From: Breoghania corrubedonensis
GTDB lineage: Bacteria; Pseudomonadota; Alphaproteobacteria; Rhizobiales; Stappiaceae
Assembly: GCF_003053845.1 (NCBI RefSeq)
Contig: NZ_QAYG01000002.1
Coordinates: forward strand, 434,001-498,000
Reading direction: 5' to 3'
DNA length: 64,000 nucleotides
In this document: positions 22,153 to 34,667 of the stretch, one piece after another
Position numbering within the stretch: position 1 is the first letter of the stretch
Layout: each line of letters begins with the position of its first letter
Position numbers and translations under genes: made by a program
Notes under the pieces: model-generated
Seen by the model: only the letters and a program-made list of their open reading frames with translations
What the model was told of the DNA's origin: nothing
The model's database searches: none

Positions 22153-23673
22153 TCACACGCCGAACTGAACCGGACCGTCGTTTGAGCGGCCGCCATTGGA
22201 GCGCGAGGCATTGGTGTTCGCGCCCTGGCCCTTGCGGTGCGGCTTGCGGCTGGCGCCGTCGCCCTTTCCGGCCCAGGACTTGGCGCCGCTCTTCTCGCCG
22301 TTACGGCCGAAACGCGGCTTGCGCGCCTCGCCCTCGGCAACCCGGCGCTCGCCACCTTCGCGACGTTCGCCTCGCTCGGCACTTTCGCCGCGCTCGGGAC
22401 GCGGACCGCGTGCGGCCGCGCCGCGTGACTCGCCGTTGCCGTTCGGGCGGCCCCTGCCGGCACTGGACCGACCCGGACCCGAGCGGCCCTTCTTGTTCGT
22501 TCCGCCCTCGCGGCCAAAACCCGGCTCGCCGCGCGGATCGGAAGCGGCATCCTCACCCGGCATCAGGTCGAGCGCACGCTTGGTCAGGCGTTCGATATCG
22601 CGCAGGTACGGGCGTTCTTCCGGGATACACAGCGAGATCGCGATACCCGCGGCCCCGGCGCGCGCCGTGCGGCCGATGCGGTGGACATAGGTTTCCGGCA
22701 CGTTCGGCAGGTCGTAGTTGACGACATGCGAGATGCCGTCGACATCGATGCCGCGCGCGGCGATATCGGTGGCGACCAGGACACGCAGCGACCCGTTCTT
22801 GAAGTCGCCGAGCGCGCGCTGGCGCTGGCCCTGGCTCTTGTTGCCGTGAATGGCCGCCGCATCAAGACCGGAACGCTCCAGATCGCGCACGACCTTGTCC
22901 GCGCCGTGCTTGGTGCGGGCGAAGACGATGGCACGCTCCACATCCTTGCCGGCCAGAAGATCGCGCAGCCGCGAGACCTTGTCGGACTTGTCCAGGAAGA
23001 TGACGCGCTGGTCGACCTTTTCCGCCGTGGTGGCGACGGGGGCAACCGAGACCTGCACCGGATCGGTGAGGTAGGCGGAGGCGAGCTCGGCGATCTGCTT
23101 GGGCATGGTCGCGGAGAAGAACAGCGTCTGCCGCTTGGCCGGCACCAGCTTGGTAATGCGGCGCAGGTCGTGGATGAAGCCCAGATCGAGCATCTGGTCG
23201 GCTTCGTCCAGAATGAGCGTGTGGAGATCGGAGATCGTCACGGCCTTCTGGTCGATCAGATCGAGCAGACGGCCGGGCGTCGCGACCAGCACATCCGTGC
23301 CGGTGGACAGGCGCCGGATCTGGCCGCGGATCGACACGCCGCCAACGACGACGGAAGTGCGCACGCGCAGGTACTTGCCGTAGGTGGTGATGCTGTCGGC
23401 AACCTGCTGGGCGAGTTCGCGCGTCGGCACGAGGATGAGACAACGGGTGGAGCGCGGCATCAGCCGTGCCTTGTCCATCGACAGCTTCTGCAGCAGCGGC
23501 AGCGCGAAGGCGGCGGTCTTGCCGGTGCCCGTCTGGGCAATGCCAAGCAGATCCTTGCCGTCCAGCACATAAGGGATGGCCTGGGCCTGGATGGGCGTCG
23601 GCGCGGTATAGTTCTCGTCGGCAAGCGCCTTCAGAAGGGGCGCGCCGAGGGCGAGATCGGTAAATGTGGTCAA
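22153..23673 (-). CDS. DEAD-box ATP-dependent RNA helicase, RhlE-like
   Basis: 506 residues if started at the TTG at 23673 (read as MTTFTDLALGAPLLKAL), which matches family N-termini; no ATG is better placed. All helicase motifs are present: PTPIQAQAIP (Q motif), AQTGTGKT, PTRELAQQ, LDEADQML, FFSATMP and HRIGRTARAG. The last ~130 residues are a basic, Gly/Arg-rich, low-complexity tail (ERGESAERGERREGGERR), likely disordered and RNA-binding. Such enzymes unwind short RNA duplexes during ribosome assembly or mRNA decay, often at low temperature. Confidence 0.93.
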   Translation of the reverse strand: MTTFTDLALGAPLLKALADENYTAPTPIQAQAIPYVLDGKDLLGIAQTGTGKTAAFALPLLQKLSMDKARLMPRSTRCLILVPTRELAQQVADSITTYGKYLRVRTSVVVGGVSIRGQIRRLSTGTDVLVATPGRLLDLIDQKAVTISDLHTLILDEADQMLDLGFIHDLRRITKLVPAKRQTLFFSATMPKQIAELASAYLTDPVQVSVAPVATTAEKVDQRVIFLDKSDKVSRLRDLLAGKDVERAIVFARTKHGADKVVRDLERSGLDAAAIHGNKSQGQRQRALGDFKNGSLRVLVATDIAARGIDVDGISHVVNYDLPNVPETYVHRIGRTARAGAAGIAISLCIPEERPYLRDIERLTKRALDLMPGEDAASDPRGEPGFGREGGTNKKGRSGPGRSSAGRGRPNGNGESRGAAARGPRPERGESAERGERREGGERRVAEGEARKPRFGRNGEKSGAKSWAGKGDGASRKPHRKGQGANTNASRSNGGRSNDGPVQFGV

Positions 23674-23981
23674 AGAGGTACTTTCGGTTTTGGGCCGTGC
23701 CCGCAATGCCACGCACCAATAGGCGCAGGCCCGCAGTACGGCGGGATAATCGCAGTTCGTCAATCGGGAGGAACCGCTCGCGTCGATCGCTGGACACCGC
23801 GCCTAAATGCGCGGTCCGCGACTTTCCCTCTATCTCGAGCAGCATCGTGCTGCCGGGGGCGACGCGGTAACGATTGCGCCTTATGTGGCGTGTGCGGATT
23901 GAAAGTCAAGGGAAATCGGCGAGCCATGGCACCCCGGGCCAGACGAGACACCCCCAAAACGTCGAACGACCGGGCTCCGGC
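23674..23981. other. Intergenic region between helicase and murI
   Basis: Both flanking genes are on the minus strand. The stretch should hold the helicase promoter. I see no repeat or small gene in it. Confidence 0.35.
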
Positions 23982-24752
23982 TCAGACCCGCTCCCAGCGC
24001 CCGGAAGCATCGAAACCGGCAGGAAAGGCCTCGGGTGGCTTCGTCGAGAGATAGCGCGTTGTGCCCTCCCCCCCTGGCGCGTCCATGATCAGCGTGGAGA
24101 GCCTGCGGGCAATCGCCGGCGCCGGGTCGATCCAGGTGACGGACCACGGCGCGATGCGCTCGAACACGCCCTGCAGGAACGGATAATGCGTGCAGGCGAG
24201 CACCACCGTGTCGGTGCGAACACCGTCGCGTTCCACGAAGACCGGCGCGATTTCCGCGCGGATCGCCTCCTCCGGCACGTCCTCGCCGGCAAGCACGCGC
24301 TCGGCCAGATGCGACAGCCCTCGGGCGCCCACCAGCGTGATGGCGATGTCGGGCGCGAACTGGCGGATGAGATCGAACGTGTAGTCGCGCTTGACGGTGC
24401 CGGGCGTCGCCAGCACCGAAACGAGGCCGGAGCGCGTTTCGCGCGCAGCCGGCTTGATAGCGGGAACCGTGCCGACGAAGGGCACGCGGAACTGCTCGCG
24501 CAGCGCCGGCAGCACCAGCGTGGAGGCCGTGTTGCAGGCGATCACCACCGCGCGCGGATCATGCGCTTCGATCAACCCACCCATCAGCTCGACCACATGG
24601 GCGACGAGATCCGCCTCCACCCAGTCGGAATAGGAAAAGCCGTCGTGATCGGCCACATAGACCAGATCGAGATCGGGCTGCTGGGCGCGCACATGGCGCA
24701 GCACGGAAAGCCCGCCGATGCCGGAATCGAAGATGAGGACCGGCCGGGTCAT
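23982..24752 (-). CDS. murI: Glutamate racemase
   Basis: 256 residues from the ATG at 24752 ([20 protein letters not shown]); an upstream TTG at 24779 would overlap trmJ and is less likely. The two catalytic cysteines lie in [14 protein letters not shown] and [10 protein letters not shown], with the substrate motif [10 protein letters not shown] at the start. It interconverts L- and D-glutamate in the cytoplasm to supply D-glutamate for peptidoglycan. It lies 13 bp after trmJ on the same strand and is very probably co-transcribed with it. Confidence 0.96.
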   Translation of the reverse strand: MTRPVLIFDSGIGGLSVLRHVRAQQPDLDLVYVADHDGFSYSDWVEADLVAHVVELMGGLIEAHDPRAVVIACNTASTLVLPALREQFRVPFVGTVPAIKPAARETRSGLVSVLATPGTVKRDYTFDLIRQFAPDIAITLVGARGLSHLAERVLAGEDVPEEAIRAEIAPVFVERDGVRTDTVVLACTHYPFLQGVFERIAPWSVTWIDPAPAIARRLSTLIMDAPGGEGTTRYLSTKPPEAFPAGFDASGRWERV

Positions 24753-24765
24753 TTCCGGACGTCGC

Positions 24766-25653
24766 TCATTCTTCGTCAAGGGTGACGGGTGCCGGCTCCT
24801 CGCCTTCCGGCTTGACGCCGCCCAGGACCGACCCCTTGGGCGTCAGCGGCGGGCCCTTGAGCCTGGCGGCGCGGGGCTTGCGGCCCTCCAGAGCGGCGAC
24901 GACGCCGCGCAGCGTCTTCACGTCCTGCCCCGTCAGCTGCGCCTTGTGCAGGATGTTGCGGAGCGCGCGCACCATGACGGGCTTCTTGTCCTCGGTGCGG
25001 AAATAGTTGGCGGTATCCAGCGCGCCTTCCAGATGATCGAAGAGCCGGATCAGCTCATCGCGCGTGGCGGGTGCGACTTCGGTTTCGCGGAAGGGCAGCA
25101 CGCCGCCGGTGGCGAGCTTGCGCCATTCATAGGCGATCACCAGCACGGCCTGCGCGATGTTGAGCGAGGCGTAGGTGGGATCGACCGGCAGGGTGACGAT
25201 CTCGTCGGAAAGCGCGATTTCCTCGTTGTTGAGGCCCCAGCGCTCGCGCCCGAACAATACGCCGGTGGCAAGCCCCCGCCCGCCATGCGAGACAAGCGTC
25301 ACGGCCGCCTCGTCGGGTCCGCGCACGGTCTTCGGGATCTCGCGCGCGCGCGCGGTGGTGGCGAAGACGAAATGCAGATCGGCGACCGCATCCTCCACCC
25401 GGTCGAACACCTTCACCGCCTCAATGACATGATCGGCCCGGCTGGCGGCCGCATTGGCGCGGGCGTTGGGCCAGCCGTCGCGCGGATTGACGATGCGCAG
25501 ATCGCGCAGGCCGAAATTCGCCATGGCGCGCGCCGCCGTGCCGATATTCTCGCCAAGCTGCGGCTCGCACAGGATGACGGCCGGCGGCAGGATCGGCGAA
25601 GACGGCGCGGGCGCGTCGCCATTTTCAATGGGATTTTCAGGTGTGTCGGACAT
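24766..25653 (-). CDS. trmJ: tRNA/rRNA 2'-O-methyltransferase, TrmJ (SpoU/TrmH) family
   Basis: 295 residues. SPOUT motifs are present: [20 protein letters not shown] (motif 1), [18 protein letters not shown] (motif 2) and [20 protein letters not shown] (motif 3, trefoil knot). This pattern is that of TrmJ, which methylates the ribose at position 32 of several tRNAs. Both TrmJ and TtcA, the latter encoded 10 kb away, act on position 32, though no physical link is implied. A ~40-residue C-terminal tail ([20 protein letters not shown]) is variable. First gene of a two-gene unit with murI. Confidence 0.92.
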   Translation of the reverse strand: MSDTPENPIENGDAPAPSSPILPPAVILCEPQLGENIGTAARAMANFGLRDLRIVNPRDGWPNARANAAASRADHVIEAVKVFDRVEDAVADLHFVFATTARAREIPKTVRGPDEAAVTLVSHGGRGLATGVLFGRERWGLNNEEIALSDEIVTLPVDPTYASLNIAQAVLVIAYEWRKLATGGVLPFRETEVAPATRDELIRLFDHLEGALDTANYFRTEDKKPVMVRALRNILHKAQLTGQDVKTLRGVVAALEGRKPRAARLKGPPLTPKGSVLGGVKPEGEEPAPVTLDEE

Positions 25654-25962
25654 GGCCGAGGGGTTTAGCTCAAGCCGCCGCGCATGGGAAGTGGGGGGAT
25701 GAGTTTCAGGGAAACGGGATGGAAAGGGTGGAGAACCAGAAGACAGCGTTCGGCACGGCCTCGCCGCCCATCTTGCGCTGGATTCCGGATCAGCGCTCGG
25801 CTTCGCCTCACTTGTCCGGAATGAGGGAGTATGTGAGAAGCTTCAAGCCAACCCCAGGCGCCTCATTCCGGGCGGTCTGCACCGTAGGTGCATGGCCAGA
25901 CCCGGAATCCAGACATAAGTTGCGCCGCAGGCGCTCCTTGAAATCGACCCCTTCCGTCCCCC
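25654..25962. other. Intergenic region holding one dispersed repeat
   Basis: Contains the repeat unit at 25778-25912 and no gene that I can support. Confidence 0.5.
25778..25912. repeat. Paired-hairpin dispersed repeat, inside-out arrangement
   Basis: Outer ends CTGGATTCCGG and CCGGAATCCAG are inverted, with inner TCCGGAATGAGG and CCTCATTCCGG also inverted. Compared with the other units the halves are turned outward. Confidence 0.75.
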
Positions 25963-27228
25963 TCAGATCTTCGAGAACACGACCGACGCGTTGACGCCGC
26001 CGAAACCGAAGCCGTTGGAGAGCACGTGGGCGAGCTTCTTCTCCTTCGCGCCCTCGTTCAGCATGTCGTAGGCGCGGGCCGCCTCGTCCGGCTGGCCGAG
26101 GTTCAGCGAGGGCGGCATGATGCCGGTGACCAGCGCCTTAACCGCCGCGATCGCCTCGACAGCCCCCGCCGCGCCCAGCAGGTGGCCGATGGCCGATTTC
26201 GTCGAGGAGATCGACAGATCCTTGCCGCGATTGGCGAAGATCGAGGAAATCGCCGTCAGCTCCGCCGCATCGCCCAGCGGCGTGGAGGTGGAGTGCGCGT
26301 TGATGTAGCCGATATCGGACTGCGACAGGCCTGCCACTTCCAGCGCCTTGCGCATGGCGCCCTTCTGGCCGCGCGCGTCCTCCGGCGAAGCGGTGACATG
26401 GTGGGCATCGGCGGTCGTGCCGTAGCCGGTGATCTCGGCGATCGGCTCCGCGCCGCGCGCTTGCGCGTGTTCCAGCGTTTCCAGCACAAGAATGCCGGCG
26501 CCCTCGCCCATCACGAAACCGTCGCGTTCCGCATCGAAGGGACGCGAGGCGGCTTGCGGATCGTCGTTGCGCTTGGTGGAAAGCGCGCGCGCGGCGGAAA
26601 ACCCGGCAAAGGAGACAGGATCGATGCAGGCTTCCGCGCCGCCGGCAACCGCTATTTCGGCCTCGCCGGTGCGCAGCATGCGGAAGGCATCGCCCAACGC
26701 CTGGACGCCGGCCGCGCATGCCGTGACGGGCGTTCCCAGCGGCCCGCGCAGGCCGTGGCGGATGGAAACCTGCCCGGCCGCCAGATTGGCCAGGAACGAG
26801 GGCACCAGGAAGGGAGAGACGCGGCGCGGCCCCTTTTCGGAAACAAGCTTGGCCGCAGCCGTCATCGCCGGAAAGCCGCCGATACCGGTGGCGATGATGG
26901 TCGCGGTCTTTTCGCGGTCCTCATCGGTTTCCGGCTTCCAGCGCGCCTGGGCGAGCGCTTCGTGCGCAGCAGCGAGAGCGAAATGAATAAAGCGCTCCAT
27001 GCGCTTCTGCTCGCGCGGCTCGATGAAATCGTTGGGATCGAACCCGCCCTCGGGATCTTCCTCGCGGCTGGGCACCTCTGCGGCCACCTTGCAGACATGA
27101 TCGCTGGCATCGAAACGGGTGAGCGCACGCACGCCGCTCATGCCGGACACGAGGCGCTTCCAATAGGTATCCACGCCGACGCCGAGAGGCGTCACCGCGC
27201 CCATACCGGTGATGACGATGCGCTTCAT
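25963..27228 (-). CDS. fabF: Beta-ketoacyl-ACP synthase II
   Basis: 421 residues from the ATG at 27228 (MKRIVITGMGAVTPLGVGVD). The Cys-His-His triad is visible in PVTACAAGVQALGDAF, INAHSTSTPLGD and KSAIGHLLGAAGAVE, with the C-terminal GFGFGGVNASVVF. It condenses malonyl-ACP with acyl-ACP in fatty-acid elongation. The gene stands alone here, without acpP or fabG beside it, so it may be a second FabF copy used for cold adaptation or a special lipid; the sequence does not decide this. Confidence 0.95.
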   Translation of the reverse strand: MKRIVITGMGAVTPLGVGVDTYWKRLVSGMSGVRALTRFDASDHVCKVAAEVPSREEDPEGGFDPNDFIEPREQKRMERFIHFALAAAHEALAQARWKPETDEDREKTATIIATGIGGFPAMTAAAKLVSEKGPRRVSPFLVPSFLANLAAGQVSIRHGLRGPLGTPVTACAAGVQALGDAFRMLRTGEAEIAVAGGAEACIDPVSFAGFSAARALSTKRNDDPQAASRPFDAERDGFVMGEGAGILVLETLEHAQARGAEPIAEITGYGTTADAHHVTASPEDARGQKGAMRKALEVAGLSQSDIGYINAHSTSTPLGDAAELTAISSIFANRGKDLSISSTKSAIGHLLGAAGAVEAIAAVKALVTGIMPPSLNLGQPDEAARAYDMLNEGAKEKKLAHVLSNGFGFGGVNASVVFSKI

Positions 27229-27474
27229 GGTGGTGTCCAATCCTTCGTGCTGGGTAAGGGTATTGAGGGGGAAAGTGGAGAGGTTCGCCCCAAAGGGCAA
27301 GGGGGGTGGGGCGTTTGTCGCAGGCGCGGCATCGTTTTCGCGCAGGTGTTCAGGAACCTCCGGTCCGCGGCATCGCTAGTGGTACGGGCTCCGCCCCCGC
27401 GCACGAAAACGGCCGGCACCACTGAGGCTTGCGCCGACCGTCTGCGGCCATGGTTGGAGCCCGGCAGGCCCAGG

Positions 27475-27765
27475 TCAGTTGCCGATGGCGATGAAGGAGA
27501 ACTGACGGTCTTCCTTGCTGCCTTGATTGTCGCCCGTCACCGCCGTGGCGGTGCCTCCGGTGAGGAAGGGAAAGGCGACGTTGTCGAGCGGGCTCTGGCC
27601 CTGCGACCCGAACCCGGTCTGCGATCCGACGAGGGCGGGGACACCGGAAAAACTGGTCGTGAAATCGATGACGTAAATTCCCGTGCCCTGCTTGCTGATC
27701 GTGCAACCGGCGCCGGCCAACAGATCGCCGTTCCCGGAGACGGTTCCCCAGACTGTCTTGGTCAT
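27475..27765 (-). CDS. Small hypothetical protein with phage/lectin-like strand pattern
   Basis: 96 residues with no cysteine pair beyond a single Cys and no signal peptide. The ribosome-binding site GGAGGAATACAG directly before the ATG is the strongest in the window. The sequence is glycine- and serine-rich with alternating hydrophobic residues (GTGIYVIDFTTSFSGVPALV), suggesting a beta-sandwich like those in tail-fibre or H-type-lectin-like proteins. I cannot name a family. The upstream 27780-27960 is A+T-rich, unlike most of the window, consistent with a locally acquired gene. Confidence 0.65.
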   Translation of the reverse strand: MTKTVWGTVSGNGDLLAGAGCTISKQGTGIYVIDFTTSFSGVPALVGSQTGFGSQGQSPLDNVAFPFLTGGTATAVTGDNQGSKEDRQFSFIAIGN

Positions 27766-30572
<2,807 letters not shown>

Positions 30573-31067
30573 GGCCGGATTGGCCGGAACGAGACCGAAA
30601 GGGGCGGCCGATCTGGCCGCCCTTTTTCATGTGATACGCACGCGGCCGCCTTTCGTGCGCGGACAGCCTGCCGGTTTCTTGCGTTGCGCATGAGCAACAC
30701 TCCCGATCTTGCATGATCGGAGCGGCAAGGCGGGGGTTGCGATCCGTGGCGCGCGGGCGCATCTAGAGCGCCGGTTGTTCGGGCGAAACCGTCCGAACGC
30801 CGACAAGCCGCTCCGGGTCAACATGCCGGGCCTGTTCCCCTCGATCAGATTGGTTCAATCCGATCGGAACACGCTCCGGACACCGGCCGCGAGACGGCGT
30901 TCGCTTTTACTTTGAATACGGGAAGCCGCAACACATGCAGTTCGCGAGCCGCTTGCCCAAGAGGGCAGCAACCCTGCGCTAGACCGCGTTAGCGGCCGGG
31001 CCGGGATGTGCGGGACAGGGCAAGGCCCCTCGTCCCGACGTGTTCCTGTATTCAAAGGTATCCCAAC
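30573..31067. other. Intergenic region with terminator and a conserved interspersed motif
   Basis: After the icd2 terminator, the stretch 30760-30910 carries GATCAGATTGG TTCAATCCGATCGGAACACGCTC, a word pattern that I recall as common between genes in Rhizobiales. No gene is supported. The rtcB start follows at 31068. Confidence 0.5.
30598..30627 (+). terminator. Strong intrinsic terminator after icd2
   Basis: GGGCGGCC / GGCCGCCC stem around GATCT, followed by five T and preceded by AAA, 26 bp past the stop. The sequence just beyond it (TGATACGCACG) resembles that after the prfH terminator. Confidence 0.92.
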
Positions 31068-32258
31068 ATGGGCAATCCTTTTGCGGATGGCTCTCCGGCT
31101 TTTGCCGGCGAGGCGTCCATCCATACGTTCTATTCCGAAGCCTCCTGGATCGAGGGGGCCGCAATCGATCAGTTGCGGCAGGTGTCGCAACGCGTCGGCG
31201 TGCGGCGGATCGCGGCGTTTCCCGATCTTCATCCCGGCAAGTACGGCCCGGTCGGCAGCGCGATCCTGGCAACCCGGCTCTATCCGCACCTCATCGGCAA
31301 CGACATCGGGTGCGGCATGTCGCTTTTCGTGCTCGATATCCCGGCGCGAAAACTGAGGCTCGACAAGGTCGCCGAAAGGCTCAAGGCGCTTGAAGGCGGC
31401 TTTGAAGGCGATGCGGCCGCGCGTCTTACGGCCGCGGGCCTTGCCCCGGATCTCTATCCCGAGGCGCTCGGCACCATCGGCGGCGGCAACCACTTCTGCG
31501 AGGTGCAGGGCGTGGAGAGCGTGGCCGACACGCAGGCTTTCGCCGCATTGGGGCTGTCTCGCGAGAGCACCCTGCTGCTGGTTCACTCCGGCTCCCGCGC
31601 GCTGGGTTCCGCCGTCTTCGACACGATCCGCGACGCCACGGATGGCCTCGATGGCACGCACGAGCGGGCAACCCGCTACCTGCGGGCACATGACGCGGCC
31701 GTCGCCTGGGCCCGGCTCAACCGTGCGGTCATTGCCGAGCGGGCCGCCGATGCGTTGCGCACCGGTTGTCGGCTCATCGCGGATGTGCCGCACAATCTGA
31801 TCGAGCTGCATGAAGGCGCGTTCCTCCACCGCAAAGGCGCGGCAAAGGCCGATATCCCTGTCGTCCCGATCGCCGGCTCGCGCGATAGCGCGAGTTTCCT
31901 CGTGCGGCCCACGGCGGCACGCGAGGACGCGCTTTTCTCGCTCGCGCATGGGGCGGGCCGCAAATACGACCGTCGCTCGATGACGGGCCGCGTCGGACAG
32001 ACACGTTCCGAGCGCGAGAAGCTCGCCCGCAACGGCTCCGGCGGTCTCGTGATCTGCGACGACCGCGCTCTGCTGATCGAGGAGGCCCCCGCCGCCTACA
32101 AGAACCCGCTCCAGGTGATCCGGGATCTGGAACAGAGCGGCCTCGTCACCACGCTTGCGACCTTGAAGCCGCTCGTGACCTTCAAGAAGTCCTCGCCGCC
32201 GGACAAGCGGGCCGAAGGGACGAAACGCGGACACGAAAAGAGGAGGTCGCGGCGATGA
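31068..32258 (+). CDS. rtcB: RNA-splicing ligase RtcB family protein (RtcB2 type)
   Basis: 396 residues from the ATG at 31068. Metal and GMP-binding residues are present: Cys82 in [32 protein letters not shown], and His294 in [11 protein letters not shown], the position of the GMP-linked histidine. The enzyme joins RNA ends bearing 2',3'-cyclic phosphate or 3'-phosphate to 5'-OH. Its stop overlaps the prfH start (ATGA), forming the known rtcB-prfH pair. RtcB2-PrfH has been shown in E. coli to repair 16S rRNA cut at the decoding centre by colicin E3-type ribotoxins. No RtcR activator or RtcA cyclase is adjacent. Confidence 0.93.
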   Translation: MGNPFADGSPAFAGEASIHTFYSEASWIEGAAIDQLRQVSQRVGVRRIAAFPDLHPGKYGPVGSAILATRLYPHLIGNDIGCGMSLFVLDIPARKLRLDKVAERLKALEGGFEGDAAARLTAAGLAPDLYPEALGTIGGGNHFCEVQGVESVADTQAFAALGLSRESTLLLVHSGSRALGSAVFDTIRDATDGLDGTHERATRYLRAHDAAVAWARLNRAVIAERAADALRTGCRLIADVPHNLIELHEGAFLHRKGAAKADIPVVPIAGSRDSASFLVRPTAAREDALFSLAHGAGRKYDRRSMTGRVGQTRSEREKLARNGSGGLVICDDRALLIEEAPAAYKNPLQVIRDLEQSGLVTTLATLKPLVTFKKSSPPDKRAEGTKRGHEKRRSRR

Positions 32259-32908
32259 GCGCTTCGCAAAAGCGACGTCTTCTGGTGACGAGTGGCGACG
32301 GCCCGCGCGAATGCCGCCTGGCGGTGGCGCTGGTGGTGCGGCGGATGGAACGCGAAGCGGCGGCGGTGGGGCTTTCCGTCTCCATCGCCCTGCCCAACGA
32401 CATGCGGATGGAGGACGCACCGGCGAAAGATCTCGCCTCCGCGCTGGTGACCATCGATGGCGAACGGGTGGACGGATTTGCGCAACGCTGGCGAGGGACG
32501 GTGCGATGGACCGCCCCGAGCCCCTTCCGTCCCCATCACAAGCGCCAGAACTGGTTCGTCGGCGTCTTCGCGGTGAAAACCGGAGACGACCTCCTTTGCC
32601 GGATCGACCGCAACGATCTCAGGTTCGAGACGTTCCGGGCGGGCGGACCCGGCGGACAGCACCAGAACACCACGGACAGTGCCGTCCGTCTGACGCACCT
32701 GCCGAGCGGCATTTCGGTCATCGCGAAGGACGAACGTTCCCAGCACCGCAACAAGCAGATGGCGCTGGAACGACTGGAAGCCCGCCTCTACTTCGCGCAA
32801 CAGGCGGAGGCGATGCGGCAACGATCCGCCGAAAACCTGCTGCACAAGCGGGTGGAACGCGGCAACCCGGTGCGCTGCTTCAAGGGTCCGGGCTTCCTGG
32901 AGACCTGA
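32255..32908 (+). CDS. prfH: Peptide chain release factor homolog PrfH
   Basis: 217 residues. It has the class I release-factor catalytic motif GGQ at 133-135 in [20 protein letters not shown] but lacks the stop-codon recognition domain, which is the hallmark of PrfH. The family is understood to release nascent peptide from damaged, stalled ribosomes so that RtcB2 can religate the cut 16S rRNA. It overlaps rtcB by four bases and ends 56 bp before a strong terminator. Confidence 0.93.
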   Translation: MSASQKRRLLVTSGDGPRECRLAVALVVRRMEREAAAVGLSVSIALPNDMRMEDAPAKDLASALVTIDGERVDGFAQRWRGTVRWTAPSPFRPHHKRQNWFVGVFAVKTGDDLLCRIDRNDLRFETFRAGGPGGQHQNTTDSAVRLTHLPSGISVIAKDERSQHRNKQMALERLEARLYFAQQAEAMRQRSAENLLHKRVERGNPVRCFKGPGFLET

Positions 32909-32964
32909 TCCGCGTGCAGCAGCGGCTTTCGGGCGCTGCCTTTCGCCACGACCCACCAACCAGG

Positions 32965-32991
32965 AAAGGGCGGCCGATCCGGCCGCCCTTT
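32965..32991 (+). terminator. Intrinsic terminator after prfH
   Basis: An 11 bp perfect stem AAAGGGCGGCC / GGCCGCCCTTT around GATCC, followed by CTTGTGATACGCGCG. Stem and downstream sequence are near-copies of those after icd2. Confidence 0.9.
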
Positions 32992-33058
32992 CTTGTGATA
33001 CGCGCGCTGTCGCGTTTCGTGCGAGGCATGTCTCCGCGTTCCAGAGCCCGCGCCGCCC

Positions 33059-33811
33059 TCAAAGCCCCAAAGCGGCCTCGATCGCGGCGATCTGGGCATT
33101 CGTGTCGACCCGCACCTCGCTGGTATTCTGCAACCGCCGGTCTTCCAGCACCTCGCAATCCGGATGGCGTTCCGCCCAGGCTTCAAGCGCCGCGTCGCGT
33201 TGCGCGAGCAGCGCCTCGAATTGCGGACGATAAAGCGTCACCATCGCATTGAGCCACTGGTTCACCGCCCAGTTGGGATGGGCAAGCTCGATCTCGAAAT
33301 GATCCAGCAACCCGATCACGTCCTGCGCCCGGTAGAGCGTCTCGTTGGTCACCCAGCGGTTGGTGGTGAAGAGGCGCAAGGGCCGGCCGGCCGCATCCAC
33401 CGAGATGGCGCCGATATGGACGAAGCGGTCGGCCTCGTTGTCGGGCACGAAAGCGCAGGAGAGTTGCCACGGCCTGAGCCCCGGCGCGACGCGCGCAGGG
33501 CGCACGAAGAGATGGAAATGGCCGTTCTCTCCGTCCATCATCTCGTGCGGGGTATGGGAATGGTAGAAATAGTGACTGGCGCCATCCTGCACATCGCCGC
33601 GCGGATAGCGCTCCCAGATCAGGAAATCGCCCTGGTTGCGCAGCACCTCGGCGACGACCGAGCTGCCGGATTTCGCCAGCACCCGCTCACAGGTGAGCAC
33701 GGTGGCGGCCGCATCGTGCATGGCTTCCAATTGTTCGCCCGCAATGCCGGAAAGATCCGGCATGACGTGTGATGCCTCGTCCGCGCATGCGGCCGCTTGA
33801 GGATGCCCCAT
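33059..33811 (-). CDS. Uncharacterised cytoplasmic protein (DUF6969-like)
   Basis: 250 residues from the ATG at 33811, preceded by GAGGGAAACG. The central block (DFLIWERYPRGDVQDGASHY, then FYHSHTPHEMM and ENGHFHLFVRP) is rich in histidines arranged as in a metal site. It reminds me of a conserved family listed as DUF6969, but I cannot verify this. There is no signal peptide or membrane segment. It converges with prfH and lies 127 bp after the sulfur-transport operon on the same strand, so it might be the operon's last gene. Function unknown. Confidence 0.75.
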   Translation of the reverse strand: MGHPQAAACADEASHVMPDLSGIAGEQLEAMHDAAATVLTCERVLAKSGSSVVAEVLRNQGDFLIWERYPRGDVQDGASHYFYHSHTPHEMMDGENGHFHLFVRPARVAPGLRPWQLSCAFVPDNEADRFVHIGAISVDAAGRPLRLFTTNRWVTNETLYRAQDVIGLLDHFEIELAHPNWAVNQWLNAMVTLYRPQFEALLAQRDAALEAWAERHPDCEVLEDRRLQNTSEVRVDTNAQIAAIEAALGL

Positions 33812-33938
33812 CGTTTCCCTCGTCGATTTGTCGCCCCGGTGCCGCAGGCGCACCGGGAGCACATTGAGACTTTCGCGCGCGGTTGCCTCACTCCGGTCCG
33901 CGTCGTCGCTCAAGCTGCCGCAGACCGCCATCCCCGGT

Positions 33939-34649
33939 TCAAAGCGGTGGCAGGCCGAGCTGTTCGCGCACGGCCGGCTCGCGGCTGGTCTTCAGTCCGA
34001 TGGTGCGCCCTTCCTCCACCGCGATTTCCGCCGGAACGCCCGAGGCCGCCCGGTAGAGCGCCCACATGGCGCCGACGCGGTTGGCCGACTCGCAATGAAC
34101 CAGGATCGGGTAGTTGCCGGGATCGTTGAGGACCTTCGACAGCTCCGCGATCTGCTCCGCCGTCGGCGCCTTGGTCGGTACCGGAACGTTGATGTAGGCC
34201 ATGCCGGCCTTTTCCACGAGCGGGCCCTCGGTGGTCGCGCCCTCCTCGGCGGTGTTGAGGTTGACGATGGTCTTGAAGCCGAGGCCGGCGAGCATGCCCA
34301 TGCCGGCCGGATCGATCAGCCCGCCGGTGCCGATATAGGGCGTGGCGCGCAGGTAGTTCTTGACGATACCGGGCATCTTGTCGCCGAACGCCGCCTGCGT
34401 GTACTTCGTGGTCGTGTCATAGGGCCCGGCGGGAAACGCCGCATCCTGCGCGGGCTTTGCCGGTGCGGCGGCAGCCGGGGCGCACGGATTGGCGGGCCTT
34501 GCCGCGGCCGGGGCGCACGGGTTCACCAGCGCGGGCGCGCAAGGGTTGGTGGCTTGCGCGAAGGCGGCGGGCCCTGCGGCCCCCACCATCACGACCGCCA
34601 CCGGCATGAAGGCTGCGGAAAGCAGGCTCTTGCGGGTTTTTCTGGTCAT
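33939..34649 (-). CDS. Periplasmic phosphatase-like protein (DUF442/PTP-like fold)
   Basis: 236 residues. GGAGGAACGTTCC precedes the ATG. A signal peptide covers the first ~31 residues (ending AGPAAFAQA), followed by a linker with three NPCAPA repeats. The domain from residue ~85 has YIGTGGLIDPAGMGMLAGLG, TIVNLNTAEEG and VHCESANRVGAMWALYRAA. This C-x4-R loop is found in the phosphatase-like domain fused to persulfide dioxygenases in Blh-type proteins, rather than the C-x5-R of classical tyrosine phosphatases. It lies 18 bp after the YeeE/YedE genes, implying a role in handling reactive sulfur in the periplasm. Confidence 0.8.
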   Translation of the reverse strand: MTRKTRKSLLSAAFMPVAVVMVGAAGPAAFAQATNPCAPALVNPCAPAAARPANPCAPAAAAPAKPAQDAAFPAGPYDTTTKYTQAAFGDKMPGIVKNYLRATPYIGTGGLIDPAGMGMLAGLGFKTIVNLNTAEEGATTEGPLVEKAGMAYINVPVPTKAPTAEQIAELSKVLNDPGNYPILVHCESANRVGAMWALYRAASGVPAEIAVEEGRTIGLKTSREPAVREQLGLPPL

Positions 34650-34667
34650 GGAACGTTCCTCCTCGGT

